Assembly (NCBI GenBank): GCA_947178085.1
Contig: CAMWWS010000089.1
Location: 1 to 9,211, forward strand
Source of the DNA: an uncultured Lachnospiraceae bacterium
Lineage (GTDB): Bacteria; Bacillota_A; Clostridia; Lachnospirales; Lachnospiraceae
DNA length: 9,211 nt
Reading direction: 5' to 3'
Of the stretch, positions 1 through 5,441 are shown piece by piece (the stretch's first letter is position 1; each line of letters begins with the position of its first letter). A program made the position numbers and the translations under genes. The notes below the pieces were generated by a model. That model worked only from the letters and a program-made list of their open reading frames with translations, searched no databases and had not been told where the DNA came from.

Positions 1-5
1 TATAA

Positions 6-33
6 GTTGGTAACACTTTAAAGTAACACCAAC
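6..33. repeat. 28-bp interrupted palindrome, possible operator
   Basis: Outer arms GTTGGT (6-11) and ACCAAC (28-33) enclose a self-complementary core ACTTTAAAGT (15-24). Each arm is separated from the core by the same triplet AAC (12-14 and 25-27). Another ACCAAC lies at 50-55. The layout resembles a dimeric repressor operator more than a terminator, because no T-run follows. It lies just upstream of the broken antirepressor gene. No regulator can be assigned to it. Confidence 0.4.
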
Positions 34-74
34 ACGTTTATTGACTATCACCAACTTTTTATTGCAAAGTTCCA

Positions 75-692
75 ACATGGGAACATAATCCTCATACTCA
101 TTTAATTGACATTGAAATTGTTGAGGATAATCAAGCAGTTGGTTTAAACCAATCGCAATTATCTGCTAAGGGTATCGTAACATCTTGTATGTTGAAATTA
201 GATACCGCGGAAGATATTGCAATGTATATCGGTGCACTGCCAAGAACAAACAAAGATACGAAAGAAATATCACGGATGTATAGAAAATATTTTCGTCTAT
301 TAGAGGATATCGTTTATCAAAATAAAGAATGGTTAGCGATTCGTGATCCAGAGAAAGAAGAATATAAGAAAATGTCAGAAGAAATTAACAATTGGTGTTT
401 TAGAATTTGGCATAGAAAAGCGTATCATTCAGATTATGCCGTTGAAGCAGATATGCTCAATACTATTGTCACAGGTAAAACGTCTCAGCAATTAAAATCT
501 GAATATGGCGTTGCATCCAATGATTTAATTCGAGATTATTTGAAGAAAGAACATAATGAGGAATTGCTGTTCCTGGAACAACAAAATCAGGTGTTATTAC
601 TTATGAATATGGGATTTACAGAACGAAAAAATATGTTGACAAAAATGCATGAGGTAAAATTCAAAAGTATAGAAAAGGTAGTGGCTGCTTAA
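75..692 (+). pseudogene. Phage antirepressor-like protein (AntA/BRO/KilA-N-type), N-terminally truncated
   Basis: Antirepressors of this kind are phage DNA-binding or regulatory proteins. The reading frame is open from 45 to the TAA at 690-692, but the first ATG is only at 189 and has no ribosome binding site. Sequence upstream of that ATG still looks coding: a Trp at about 78, then an ...EIVEDN... stretch at about 114-131, runs into LKLDTAEDIAM (192-224). That fits the AntA-domain pattern in which W...(I/V)EN..F is followed by LTLDTAKELAM and then (R)xxRKYF, seen here as MYRKYFRLLE. The second half contains EADMLNTIVTGKTSQQLK, like the C-terminal region of KilA-N/BRO phage proteins. The start and roughly the first 20-40 residues of the domain are missing, so I call it a degraded gene. 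An intact 167-aa protein from ATG-189 is possible but less likely. The family assignment is from memory of motifs and is moderate. Confidence 0.5.
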
Positions 693-700
693 CCACTACC
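677..700 (-). terminator. Intrinsic terminator of the TIR-like gene
   Basis: An 8-bp perfect stem GGTAGTGG (677-684) / CCACTACC (693-700) with an 8-nt loop. Read on the minus strand it is followed by TTTTCTATACTTTT, a usable U-tract, so it should stop transcripts of the TIR-like gene. The stop codon of the facing plus-strand gene lies in the loop (690-692). On the plus strand there is no T-run. Confidence 0.65.
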
Positions 701-743
701 CCATCCTGCTTTGAATGAATTGTTTCATTTACAATATATTATT

Positions 744-1316
744 TTACAAATTTATCTGTAATCTATACTCTGGTGTATTTTGTTGTGCTGTATATGCTCT
801 ATTTATATATGTATCACACTCATATTTAAAATCATCCCAAGATACAACAGGTATATATCCATTATTTATGTTAGATTTTAAAATAGGGAATAACTGTAGG
901 GATGAATAATAATTATAACTATTGTACCTATCTGGTAAAACAACAGCAAGAATAGCATTTCTTTGACTTGTATATGAACTTCTTTGGGTTTTTCTAATTG
1001 AATAAGATATTTCCCAAGGAATCCATTGAGACCTTTCCCATTTATTTGGTTCTTTCATGTTAGGAGAAATAAGTACAATAGTTATTGAACTATCCCATAT
1101 TTTATCTTTTAGGTGCTCCCAAATATATCCTTCAGAATACATTGAAAGGTCTTCATTGTCAGATTCTCCTTTATAATAATGTTCTGTGCGATTTTTAAAT
1201 TTGTCCTCCAACCACGATACATAATCTCTTACTTTTGGATTATAATCACTAAACCTCGGAACTGGATAAACATTATTGTCTGCATATTTATAAGATATAA
1301 ATATTTTTCTTCCCAT
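744..1316 (-). CDS. TIR-like domain protein (DUF1863 / ThsB-type)
   Basis: A single-domain 190-aa protein of the MTH538/DUF1863 TIR-like family, whose members include ThsB of the Thoeris antiphage system. The N-terminus KIFISYKYAD (residues 4-13) is the TIR first strand with its conserved Ser. A segment with KGESDNEDLS (49-58) is followed by DKIWDSSITIVLISPNMKEP (71-90), the strand and loop diagnostic of the family. QWIPWEISYS (97-106) places Glu102 where TIR NAD-cleaving enzymes have their catalytic Glu. The start is the ATG at 1316, with GGAGG at 1327-1331. There is no membrane segment or signal peptide. No ThsA (SIR2-SLOG or Macro-type effector) is next to it: downstream is only the terminator and a broken phage gene. 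NADase or cyclic-ADPR-like signalling is known for relatives and inferred here. The gene is AT-rich and belongs to the flank rather than the ICE. Confidence 0.8.
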   Translation of the reverse strand: MGRKIFISYKYADNNVYPVPRFSDYNPKVRDYVSWLEDKFKNRTEHYYKGESDNEDLSMYSEGYIWEHLKDKIWDSSITIVLISPNMKEPNKWERSQWIPWEISYSIRKTQRSSYTSQRNAILAVVLPDRYNSYNYYSSLQLFPILKSNINNGYIPVVSWDDFKYECDTYINRAYTAQQNTPEYRLQINL

Positions 1317-1334
1317 AAATTATTCGCCTCCGTT

Positions 1335-1356
1335 TAATTTTATTATAATAAAATTA
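1335..1356. promoter_or_regulatory. 22-bp perfect palindrome over the TIR gene promoter
   Basis: Arms TAATTTTATTA (1335-1345) and TAATAAAATTA (1346-1356) are exact reverse complements with no spacer. On the minus strand it contains TATAAT (1347-1342), a consensus -10 box about 26 nt above the TIR start codon, with the GGAGG site between them. I see no good -35. It could be an operator for a dimeric repressor, or simply an AT-rich target. Tn916-family elements insert into T-run/A-run sites of this shape, so the palindrome may also relate to the element junction. Confidence 0.45.
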
Positions 1357-1380
1357 TGGGTGAATTTAGATTATCTCTTT

Positions 1381-1394
1381 AGAAGTTCTTATAT
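1381..1394 (+). repeat. 14-bp direct repeat, copy 1
   Basis: AGAAGTTCTTATAT occurs here and again, exactly, at 1444-1457. The pair brackets the hairpin at 1393-1430, in the gene-free stretch between the flank and the int gene where the element end must lie. It may be an accessory recombination site. Confidence 0.6.
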
Positions 1395-1430
1395 GTCGGT
1401 ATAGCCCGTATTTCCGGGCTTTTCCGGCAT
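1393..1430 (+). other. Compound hairpin near the element end
   Basis: The outer stem is ATGTCGG (1393-1399) / CCGGCAT (1424-1430), with one G-U pair. The inner stem is AGCCCG (1403-1408) / CGGGCT (1415-1420), around a TATTTC loop. On the plus strand the inner stem is followed by TTT, giving a weak terminator that could shield the element from transcription entering from the flank. It lies between the two AGAAGTTCTTATAT repeats. Confidence 0.45.
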
Positions 1431-1443
1431 TTTAAATATGGGG

Positions 1444-1457
1444 AGAAGTTCTTATAT
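1444..1457 (+). repeat. 14-bp direct repeat, copy 2
   Basis: Exact second copy of AGAAGTTCTTATAT, 63 bp from the first. A short AT-rich hairpin, AAAACCT/AGGTTTT (1464-1480), follows. That hairpin could end int transcription on the minus strand (TTTT follows) but is weak. Confidence 0.6.
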
Positions 1458-1490
1458 ACTCTCAAAACCTTTTAGGTTTTCCCTCTCAAT

Positions 1491-1512
1491 GGTAGTAAAA
1501 GAAGTAGTAAAT
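1491..1512 (+). promoter_or_regulatory. Integrase arm-type (DR2-like) binding sites
   Basis: GTAGTAAA occurs twice in tandem, at 1492-1499 and 1504-1511, 12 bp apart. The second copy reads AGTAGTAAAT, which matches the DR2 arm site bound by the N-terminal domain of Tn916 integrase (a GAGTAGTAAATTC duplex was used in that structure, as I recall it). The position, right after the int stop codon and inside the element end, is as in Tn916. It places the outer core site further left. Confidence 0.65.
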
Positions 1513-1522
1513 CCGTCTGCGG

Positions 1523-2719
1523 CTATGCTGCAATCAGCCTTTCCATTTCAGCCTTTGCGGAAGCGAATGTCGCGTGTGCGTAATAGTTCAGCGTCATTGT
1601 GATATTGGAGTGTCCCATGATGTACTGTAACGCTTTCGGGTTCATTCCGGCATTGGCTAAGTTGGTGCAGAACGTATGGCGCAGGGTGTGGGGTGTCATT
1701 ACTTTCGGTAACGCTTCCTCGTGGCACTTGTTATACTTCTTTGCAAGCCCCCGGAACATACTATCATAGTTCGTCGCCGTTTTCGGGCAACCGTCCCGGT
1801 TGAGGAAAAGGAAATTGCTGTAACCGTCAATGGTGGTCGCTTTCGCTCCCTTGCGGTTCTTCAACACGCGCCCCAACGCTTCATACACTTTTTCGCTCAT
1901 TGGAATTTGTCTGATACCGCTTTGCGTTTTGGGCTTCTCTATGTAGTACCCGGTTTCTGCGCTCCTTAAAAGCTGGTGGTCTACATTGATTATCCTGTTT
2001 TCAAAGTCAAGGTCGGTTTCAGTCAGCCCGCAGAGTTCGGAAATTCTAAGCCCCGTCCCCAGCAGTATAATAACCTCGTCATAGTATTTCTGATAGACGC
2101 TATCACTCTGCATAAAGGATAAAAGGCTTTCTTCCTGTTCTGCTGTGAGAGGTACTTTCGGCTCCGTGTCGTCCTCAATCACGGTGTTGAGCTGGAAGTC
2201 AAAGGGGTTCTTCCTTATACAGTCGTCCTGTATCGCTGTGTAAAAAGCAGCTTTCAGAGAACGCTTGTCGTTGCTTATGGTCTTGTAGGATATTCCCTTT
2301 TCTTTCATGCGCAACGCCCATTCTTTCGCGTCGGACAGCTTCACACTGTCAATAGGGCAGGAACCAAGTTTATCCGCTTCCAGCAGCTTCATAAGCCGCT
2401 TGCGCCCCTGTGTGGTGTTGTACCTTACATTTCCCCGGTGGCGTGTCTGTTTTGCGTAAAGCTCGCAGACCGTCATTTTCTTACCGATTGTGTCTATCCC
2501 GTCGTCAAGGTCTTTCTGTATCTCTTTTTCCTTTTCTCTAAGGGATATGTCGTCACGCTTCCCGGCAGGGGTCTTGTCCGTAGGCACTAACTTCCAAGCG
2601 TAGACAAATTGCACTTTACCAAAAGTATCAGTATATTTGTAAGCATATCTCCCGTCTTTTCTCTGGCTCTCTCCCGAACGCAAAATGCGGTTTCTGTTAT
2701 CACGTCTTTTCTCCGACAT
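1523..2719 (-). CDS. int: Tyrosine integrase, Tn916/Tn1549 family
   Basis: A 398-aa site-specific recombinase that excises and inserts the element. Three parts are visible. An arm-binding N-terminal domain (about 1-75) contains the Tn916-like GESQRKDGRY. A SAM-like core-binding domain covers about 80-180. The catalytic domain follows, with Arg225 in GTGLRISEL, Lys264, His344 and Arg347 in TPHTLRHTF, His370 in GHSN and the nucleophile Tyr379 in LNYYAHATF. These numbers match those of Tn916 Int, so the enzyme looks complete. An ATG 60 bp further up is also in frame. I chose the ATG at 2719 because MSEKRRDNR is the family N-terminus and AAAGGAG precedes it by 7 nt. That site lies in a hairpin (2726-2749). 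The gene follows xis in the same direction. Confidence 0.95.
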   Translation of the reverse strand: MSEKRRDNRNRILRSGESQRKDGRYAYKYTDTFGKVQFVYAWKLVPTDKTPAGKRDDISLREKEKEIQKDLDDGIDTIGKKMTVCELYAKQTRHRGNVRYNTTQGRKRLMKLLEADKLGSCPIDSVKLSDAKEWALRMKEKGISYKTISNDKRSLKAAFYTAIQDDCIRKNPFDFQLNTVIEDDTEPKVPLTAEQEESLLSFMQSDSVYQKYYDEVIILLGTGLRISELCGLTETDLDFENRIINVDHQLLRSAETGYYIEKPKTQSGIRQIPMSEKVYEALGRVLKNRKGAKATTIDGYSNFLFLNRDGCPKTATNYDSMFRGLAKKYNKCHEEALPKVMTPHTLRHTFCTNLANAGMNPKALQYIMGHSNITMTLNYYAHATFASAKAEMERLIAA

Positions 2720-2725
2720 TGTTTT

Positions 2726-2749
2726 GCTCCTTTCCGTGTCGGAAAGAGC
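2726..2749 (-). promoter_or_regulatory. Hairpin sequestering the int ribosome binding site
   Basis: On the minus strand GCTC-TTTCC pairs with GGAAA-(G)-GAGC around a GACAC loop. In plus coordinates the stems are 2741-2749 and 2726-2735, with C2730 bulged. The 3' arm carries the Shine-Dalgarno GGAAAGGAGC that serves the ATG at 2719. Folding would hide it and lower integrase translation relative to Xis. Confidence 0.55.
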
Positions 2750-2807
2750 CTTGATATGCCTATACCTATTATAGCACATTCAAGGCTCTATTTCACTATC
2801 CTTTTTG

Positions 2808-3011
2808 TTAAATTGCGTCCAGTGTGTCAATGACTTTTTCAAACTGTTTCCTCTTGATCTGAATACGGTTCCCGTTCAAGATCACCCAGCCCGACGTGGG
2901 ATTTTCCTCTGCAAGTTTCCGAAGTTTGTTTTCCCCAATGCGGAAATATTTTGACGCTTCCTCAATGGTAAGCGTGTATTTTTCCCAAATAGGCACATCA
3001 GCATTGTTCAT
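2808..3011 (-). CDS. xis: Excisionase, Tn916 Xis family
   Basis: A 67-aa DNA-bending protein that steers integrase toward excision. The sequence IPIWE-type start ([18 protein letters not shown]), then [14 protein letters not shown], then [22 protein letters not shown] is very close to Tn916 Xis and forms the usual winged-helix fold. The length equals the Tn916 protein. I chose the ATG at 3011 because the longer frame needs a TTG at 3032, while GGGGGA lies 9 nt before the ATG. It sits 88 nt ahead of int, the usual xis-int unit. A structured leader (3034-3138) precedes it. Confidence 0.93.
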   Translation of the reverse strand: MNNADVPIWEKYTLTIEEASKYFRIGENKLRKLAEENPTSGWVILNGNRIQIKRKQFEKVIDTLDAI

Positions 3012-3033
3012 TTTTATAAATCCCCCTTTCAAA

Positions 3034-3138
3034 AATGGGTAAAAGGTTAATAGTGAACAGGGGCTGTGATCGGGCGGTTATCAGCATAACCTCACGGGAG
3101 TTTCACCCCTGCATGGTTCTCATGCAGCCCTACCCATT
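3034..3138 (-). ncRNA. Structured leader of xis, possible cis-regulatory RNA
   Basis: An 8-bp closing stem AATGGGTA (3034-3041) / TACCCATT (3131-3138) encloses two hairpins. One is CTGCATG/CATGCAG (3109-3115 with 3121-3127, loop 5). The other is GGTTAT/ATAACC (3076-3081 with 3086-3091, loop 4). GGGCTG (3061-3066) can alternatively pair with CAGCCC (3125-3130), which competes with the first hairpin, so two folds are possible. On the minus strand the structure ends about 8 nt before the GGGGG part of the xis ribosome binding site. A -10-like TATAAT upstream (3190-3185) would start a transcript that contains it. Confidence 0.45.
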
Positions 3139-3447
3139 GCCTGCGACGCTTTGAACGCTCGGACTGTGGCGATAAGGGAGTATCATTATATATTCTGCGT
3201 GGTCGTCGCCCGCAAGCTGCTAACTTGCTTCCCGGCGCGGTGTCGGTCGCTCGGCTGTCCCGGCAGGAAAAATCCTACCGGGATAGTGTCATGGCGCACC
3301 CGCCGTATGGCTCGGCGCAAAAGGGACGTACCCGATCTGCCCTATGCTGCGCCGCCGTTATCTTGCGCCGCTTTCTTTGTCAAGGTGCCGGAAAGGTTGA
3401 GCTGGGACAGGCAGCGGAAAGGGGGACGCTGTTTGTCTTAAATCAGC
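3139..3447. other. Gene-free GC-rich stretch with several hairpins
   Basis: I see no convincing gene on either strand. The two plus-strand frames here (3151-3441 and 3225-3479) lack ribosome binding sites and look like shadows. Hairpins include TCCCGG-c-AGGA / TCCT-a-CCGGGA (3258-3268 with 3273-3283, AAAA loop), which becomes an unbroken stem on the minus strand through a G-U pair. Others are CGCCG/CGGCG (3301-3305 with 3313-3317), GCAAG/CTTGC (3212-3216 with 3224-3228) and GACAGGCAGCG / CGCTGTTTGTC (3406-3416 with 3427-3437, two G-U on the plus strand). A minus-strand TATAAT at 3190-3185 has only a poor -35 (TTGCGG, 19 nt away) and may be the xis promoter. Confidence 0.5.
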
Positions 3448-3699
3448 TTAAACCTCGAATGAAAGGACAGCCCGCATGAGCCGTGACCGTAAGCGGTCGC
3501 GTATGTCCTCGTCTATGCCCCAATATACATTTCCTCTCTCGTCGTAGAGCTTGCGCATAGACAGGGACGTTATGTAGCTCTCGTAGTGCTTGACGACAAT
3601 CGCCATAGCTTCCGGGGCGCCCTTTGTTGCGGCTATGATTACCGGGTAAGGCAGCAAGCCGCGTTCAGCATTTTCATTGTTCCCAATCGGTGCAGTCAT
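3448..3699 (-). CDS. Small helix-turn-helix regulator (HTH_16, Tn916 Orf8-like)
   Basis: An 83-aa protein of the kind paired with the Orf7-like sigma factor in Tn916-family elements. The core ...PVIIAATKGAPEAMAIVVKHYESYITSLS (about 17-46) matches the family pattern in which a short helix pair is followed by a VVKHYxxYI motif resembling the start of a sigma region 2. Near the C-terminus RDRLRSRLMRAVLSF is typical of the family. The start is the ATG at 3699, with GGAGGA about 9 nt upstream. It begins inside the end of the sigma gene (26-bp overlap in another frame), which implies translational coupling. Together the two proteins probably act as a split sigma-like regulator of element genes. That role is inferred from family context. 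Confidence 0.75.
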   Translation of the reverse strand: MTAPIGNNENAERGLLPYPVIIAATKGAPEAMAIVVKHYESYITSLSMRKLYDERGNVYWGIDEDIRDRLRSRLMRAVLSFEV

Positions 3700-4123
3700 A
3701 GGCGTGTTCCTCCAAATAGCGTTTTAACAGCTCGAAAGAGCTTGTCCGGCGGTACTGTACTGCTGATCGTGAAATCTTGCAGAGCTTTGCGATCTCGCTC
3801 TCGCTCATATCGAAAAAATAATACAGCAGGACAGCTTCCCGTTTTTCTTCCGGCAAGCTCCGCAGGGCTTCGGCAAGCAGTTTTACGGTTATTTCCTTTC
3901 CCGCGATAAAGAAAGACTGTTCAGCTTCATCATTTGCAAAATATTTGTCGTAGGTATAAAGCTGGTTTTCTTCCTGCGGTGACAGGTCGGAGAATGTTAC
4001 TTCCCTTGATTGCTGCCGCCTTGTGTCCCTGTGGGCGTTCATTGCTTCACGCTTCAATGTCTGCTTACAAAAGCCATTAAAAGCACAACGGATTTCCCAT
4101 TGGGTACGAATTGGTTCATTCAT
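3674..4123 (-). CDS. Sigma-70-like factor, Tn916 Orf7 type
   Basis: A 149-aa RNA polymerase sigma-70 family protein. The C-terminal part LPEEKREAVLLYYFFDMSESEIAKLCKISRSAVQYRR (about 94-130) is a clear region-4 helix-turn-helix that reads -35 elements. The N-terminal half (WEIRCAFNGFCKQTLKREAMN) is the element-specific version of the family and lacks a full region 2. The start is the ATG at 4123, because it is preceded by the near-perfect AAAGGAGGTGA. A longer in-frame start at 4207 has no such site. It overlaps the HTH gene that follows. In Tn916 the equivalent gene helps drive transfer and excision genes, and I infer the same here. Confidence 0.85.
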   Translation of the reverse strand: MNEPIRTQWEIRCAFNGFCKQTLKREAMNAHRDTRRQQSREVTFSDLSPQEENQLYTYDKYFANDEAEQSFFIAGKEITVKLLAEALRSLPEEKREAVLLYYFFDMSESEIAKLCKISRSAVQYRRTSSFELLKRYLEEHAYDCTDWEQ

Positions 4124-4256
4124 GTTCTCACCTCCTTTCGCAGCCGCGAAAGCGGGTGATTTTTTCTGATGTCCCCTTTCGTAAACCCTCAAAACCACGC
4201 AAGCCAAAAATGATTGAGATTTTACAAGATTTTTGAAAAAATTCTTCGTGGAAACA

Positions 4257-4295
4257 CAATACGCCCGTCTGCAAAAAGCGCAGACAGGCGTATTG
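4257..4295 (-). other. Strong 16-bp hairpin in the leader of the sigma gene
   Basis: CAATACGCC (4257-4265) pairs with GGCGTATTG (4287-4295) and GTCTGC (4267-4272) with GCAGAC (4280-4285), loop 7 nt. The one mismatch on the plus strand (C4266/A4286) is a G-U pair in minus-strand RNA, so the helix is unbroken in that direction. No clean U-tract follows (TGTTTCC). It may be an attenuator, or a third stop for cargo transcripts entering the sigma gene. Confidence 0.5.
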
Positions 4296-4415
4296 GAATT
4301 GAAAACAGTATTCAGATGATTTGTGTGTTCATACTCATAGGTAGATTTTTCCCCGGTGGTGGACGGGATTTTTTTGATTGTAGCTTATTAGGTGGGTTAA
4401 AGAAAATGAAAAATG

Positions 4416-4446
4416 ACACGGCGATACCTCCACAATGCCGCCGTGT
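4416..4446 (-). terminator. Second terminator-like hairpin after the ABC operon
   Basis: Stem ACACGGCG (4416-4423) / CGCCGTGT (4439-4446) with a 15-nt loop. On the minus strand it is followed by CATTTTTCATTTTC, a broken U-tract. It comes right after the stronger terminator at 4461-4489 and would back it up. Confidence 0.5.
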
Positions 4447-4460
4447 TTATCAAAAGAAAA

Positions 4461-4489
4461 CGGCGGTACTTTGGAAAAAAGTACCGCCG
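4461..4489 (-). terminator. Intrinsic terminator of the ABC/lipoprotein operon
   Basis: A 12-bp perfect stem CGGCGGTACTTT (4461-4472) / AAAGTACCGCCG (4478-4489) with a 5-nt loop. On the minus strand TTTTCTTTT follows. It lies 70 nt beyond the lipoprotein stop codon and ends the cargo operon before the ICE regulatory genes. Confidence 0.85.
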
Positions 4490-4559
4490 CCATATAGAAC
4501 AAATATAAAACCAATGTGGAGTCTGTGTGAAACGGGATTTTTGTTACTATTCTGTTCTG

Positions 4560-4793
4560 TTATTCTTTGGGGGTAACTATAATACCGTCCGCGTTTTCCG
4601 GGTCTTTGAAATCAAAAACAATATCATCATCAATCGAAATATCGGTGTCGCCCTTTGGTTCTGCGTCAACATCAATATCTACAGCGTTGTCTAAACCCGT
4701 ACCCGAATTACTATTGTCCTTATCGTTCGTACAGCCGGAAAATAGGCTTAAACAAATCAGCATACAAGCCAAAATGATTACTAATTTTTTCAT
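4560..4793 (-). CDS. Small acidic lipoprotein
   Basis: A 77-aa secreted lipoprotein. KK at 2-3, a hydrophobic stretch (4-18) and the lipobox LFSGC with Cys21 form a lipoprotein signal, so the mature part of 57 residues should be anchored to the outer face of the membrane. The mature part is strongly acidic and alternates Asp with hydrophobic residues (VDIDVDAEPKGDTDISIDDD), suggesting an edge strand or a cation or cationic-peptide binding surface. Its ATG overlaps the TAA of the ATPase gene (TAATG) and has GAGAGGA upstream, so it is translationally coupled as the last gene of the operon. I do not recognise a family. A role as accessory to the ABC transporter is inferred from position only. 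Confidence 0.75.
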   Translation of the reverse strand: MKKLVIILACMLICLSLFSGCTNDKDNSNSGTGLDNAVDIDVDAEPKGDTDISIDDDIVFDFKDPENADGIIVTPKE

Positions 4794-5428
4794 TACATAT
4801 TCCTCTCTTTCAAATGCCCTCTTCTAATTTCCAACACCACATCTGCCTGTTTTGCTACCTTACCGGAGTGCGTTGCTACTACAACACATTTTCCAAATGT
4901 ATGTGCGCTTTCTTTCAAAACCGCTGTAATTTCCTCAGCGGTATCTTCGTCTAAGTTCCCGGTCGGCTCGTCCGCAAGAATAACCGGGGCGTCAGACGCT
5001 AATGCCCGCGCAATCGCTACACGCTGCTGTTGACCGCCGGACAATTTCAGTACATTCCGCGATACTTCATCTTTTTTCAATCCCAAGCGTTCCAAAATAG
5101 GCATTGCGTCTTGTTTAGCTGTTAGCTGTACATTTTCAATCGGCGTCATGTAGTCGATCAGATTATAGCTTTGGAAAATCAACGAAATGTGGTTTCTGCG
5201 GTGATTTTCCAATCCTTTTGCCGTAATGTTCTCGCCGTTAAATAGGACTTCTCCTTTGGCTGGTGTATCAAGTCCCCCCAAGAGGGACAACAGCGTTGTC
5301 TTGCCCGAACCCGACGAACCAAGAACGGCGTATAATTTACCCGCTTCCAGTTCTGCGCTTATATTTGATAAAATAGATTTTCCCTTTTCGTAGGAATAGG
5401 AAATATTTTGCAGTTCCAATGTTGGCAT
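4793..5428 (-). CDS. ABC transporter ATP-binding protein (MacB/LolD-type)
   Basis: A 211-aa nucleotide-binding subunit that hydrolyses ATP to power its permease partner. All motifs are intact: Walker A GSSGSGKT (37-44), Q-loop Gln86 in FQSYNL, signature LSGGQQQ (129-135), Walker B VILADE with catalytic Glu154 (149-154), D-loop NLD (158-160) and switch His187 in ATHS. The short length and the LSGGQQQRVAIARAL pattern fit the MacB/LolD/FtsE group, which works with four-helix permeases. The start ATG at 5428 has GGAGAA 6 nt upstream and follows the permease stop by 13 nt. Its stop overlaps the lipoprotein start. Function in antimicrobial-peptide resistance or export is inferred from the two-component neighbours. 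Confidence 0.95.
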   Translation of the reverse strand: MPTLELQNISYSYEKGKSILSNISAELEAGKLYAVLGSSGSGKTTLLSLLGGLDTPAKGEVLFNGENITAKGLENHRRNHISLIFQSYNLIDYMTPIENVQLTAKQDAMPILERLGLKKDEVSRNVLKLSGGQQQRVAIARALASDAPVILADEPTGNLDEDTAEEITAVLKESAHTFGKCVVVATHSGKVAKQADVVLEIRRGHLKERNM

Positions 5429-5441
5429 GATTGTTTCTCCT

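Noticed and set aside
715..909. Plus-strand 64-codon frame
   Set aside because: Antisense to the clear TIR-like gene, no ribosome site; a shadow frame.
3151..3479. Two overlapping plus-strand frames of 96 and 84 codons
   Set aside because: No ribosome binding sites, Arg/Pro/Cys-rich composition typical of a GC-rich shadow, TTG start for one, and strong hairpins in the same DNA.
4340..4375. Plus-strand T-run after a CCCG/CGGG pair as a terminator
   Set aside because: The stem is only 4-5 bp with a bulge and no plus-strand gene reads toward it.
4214..4576. Plus-strand 120-codon frame
   Set aside because: Runs through two terminators and a long hairpin, with no motif or ribosome site.
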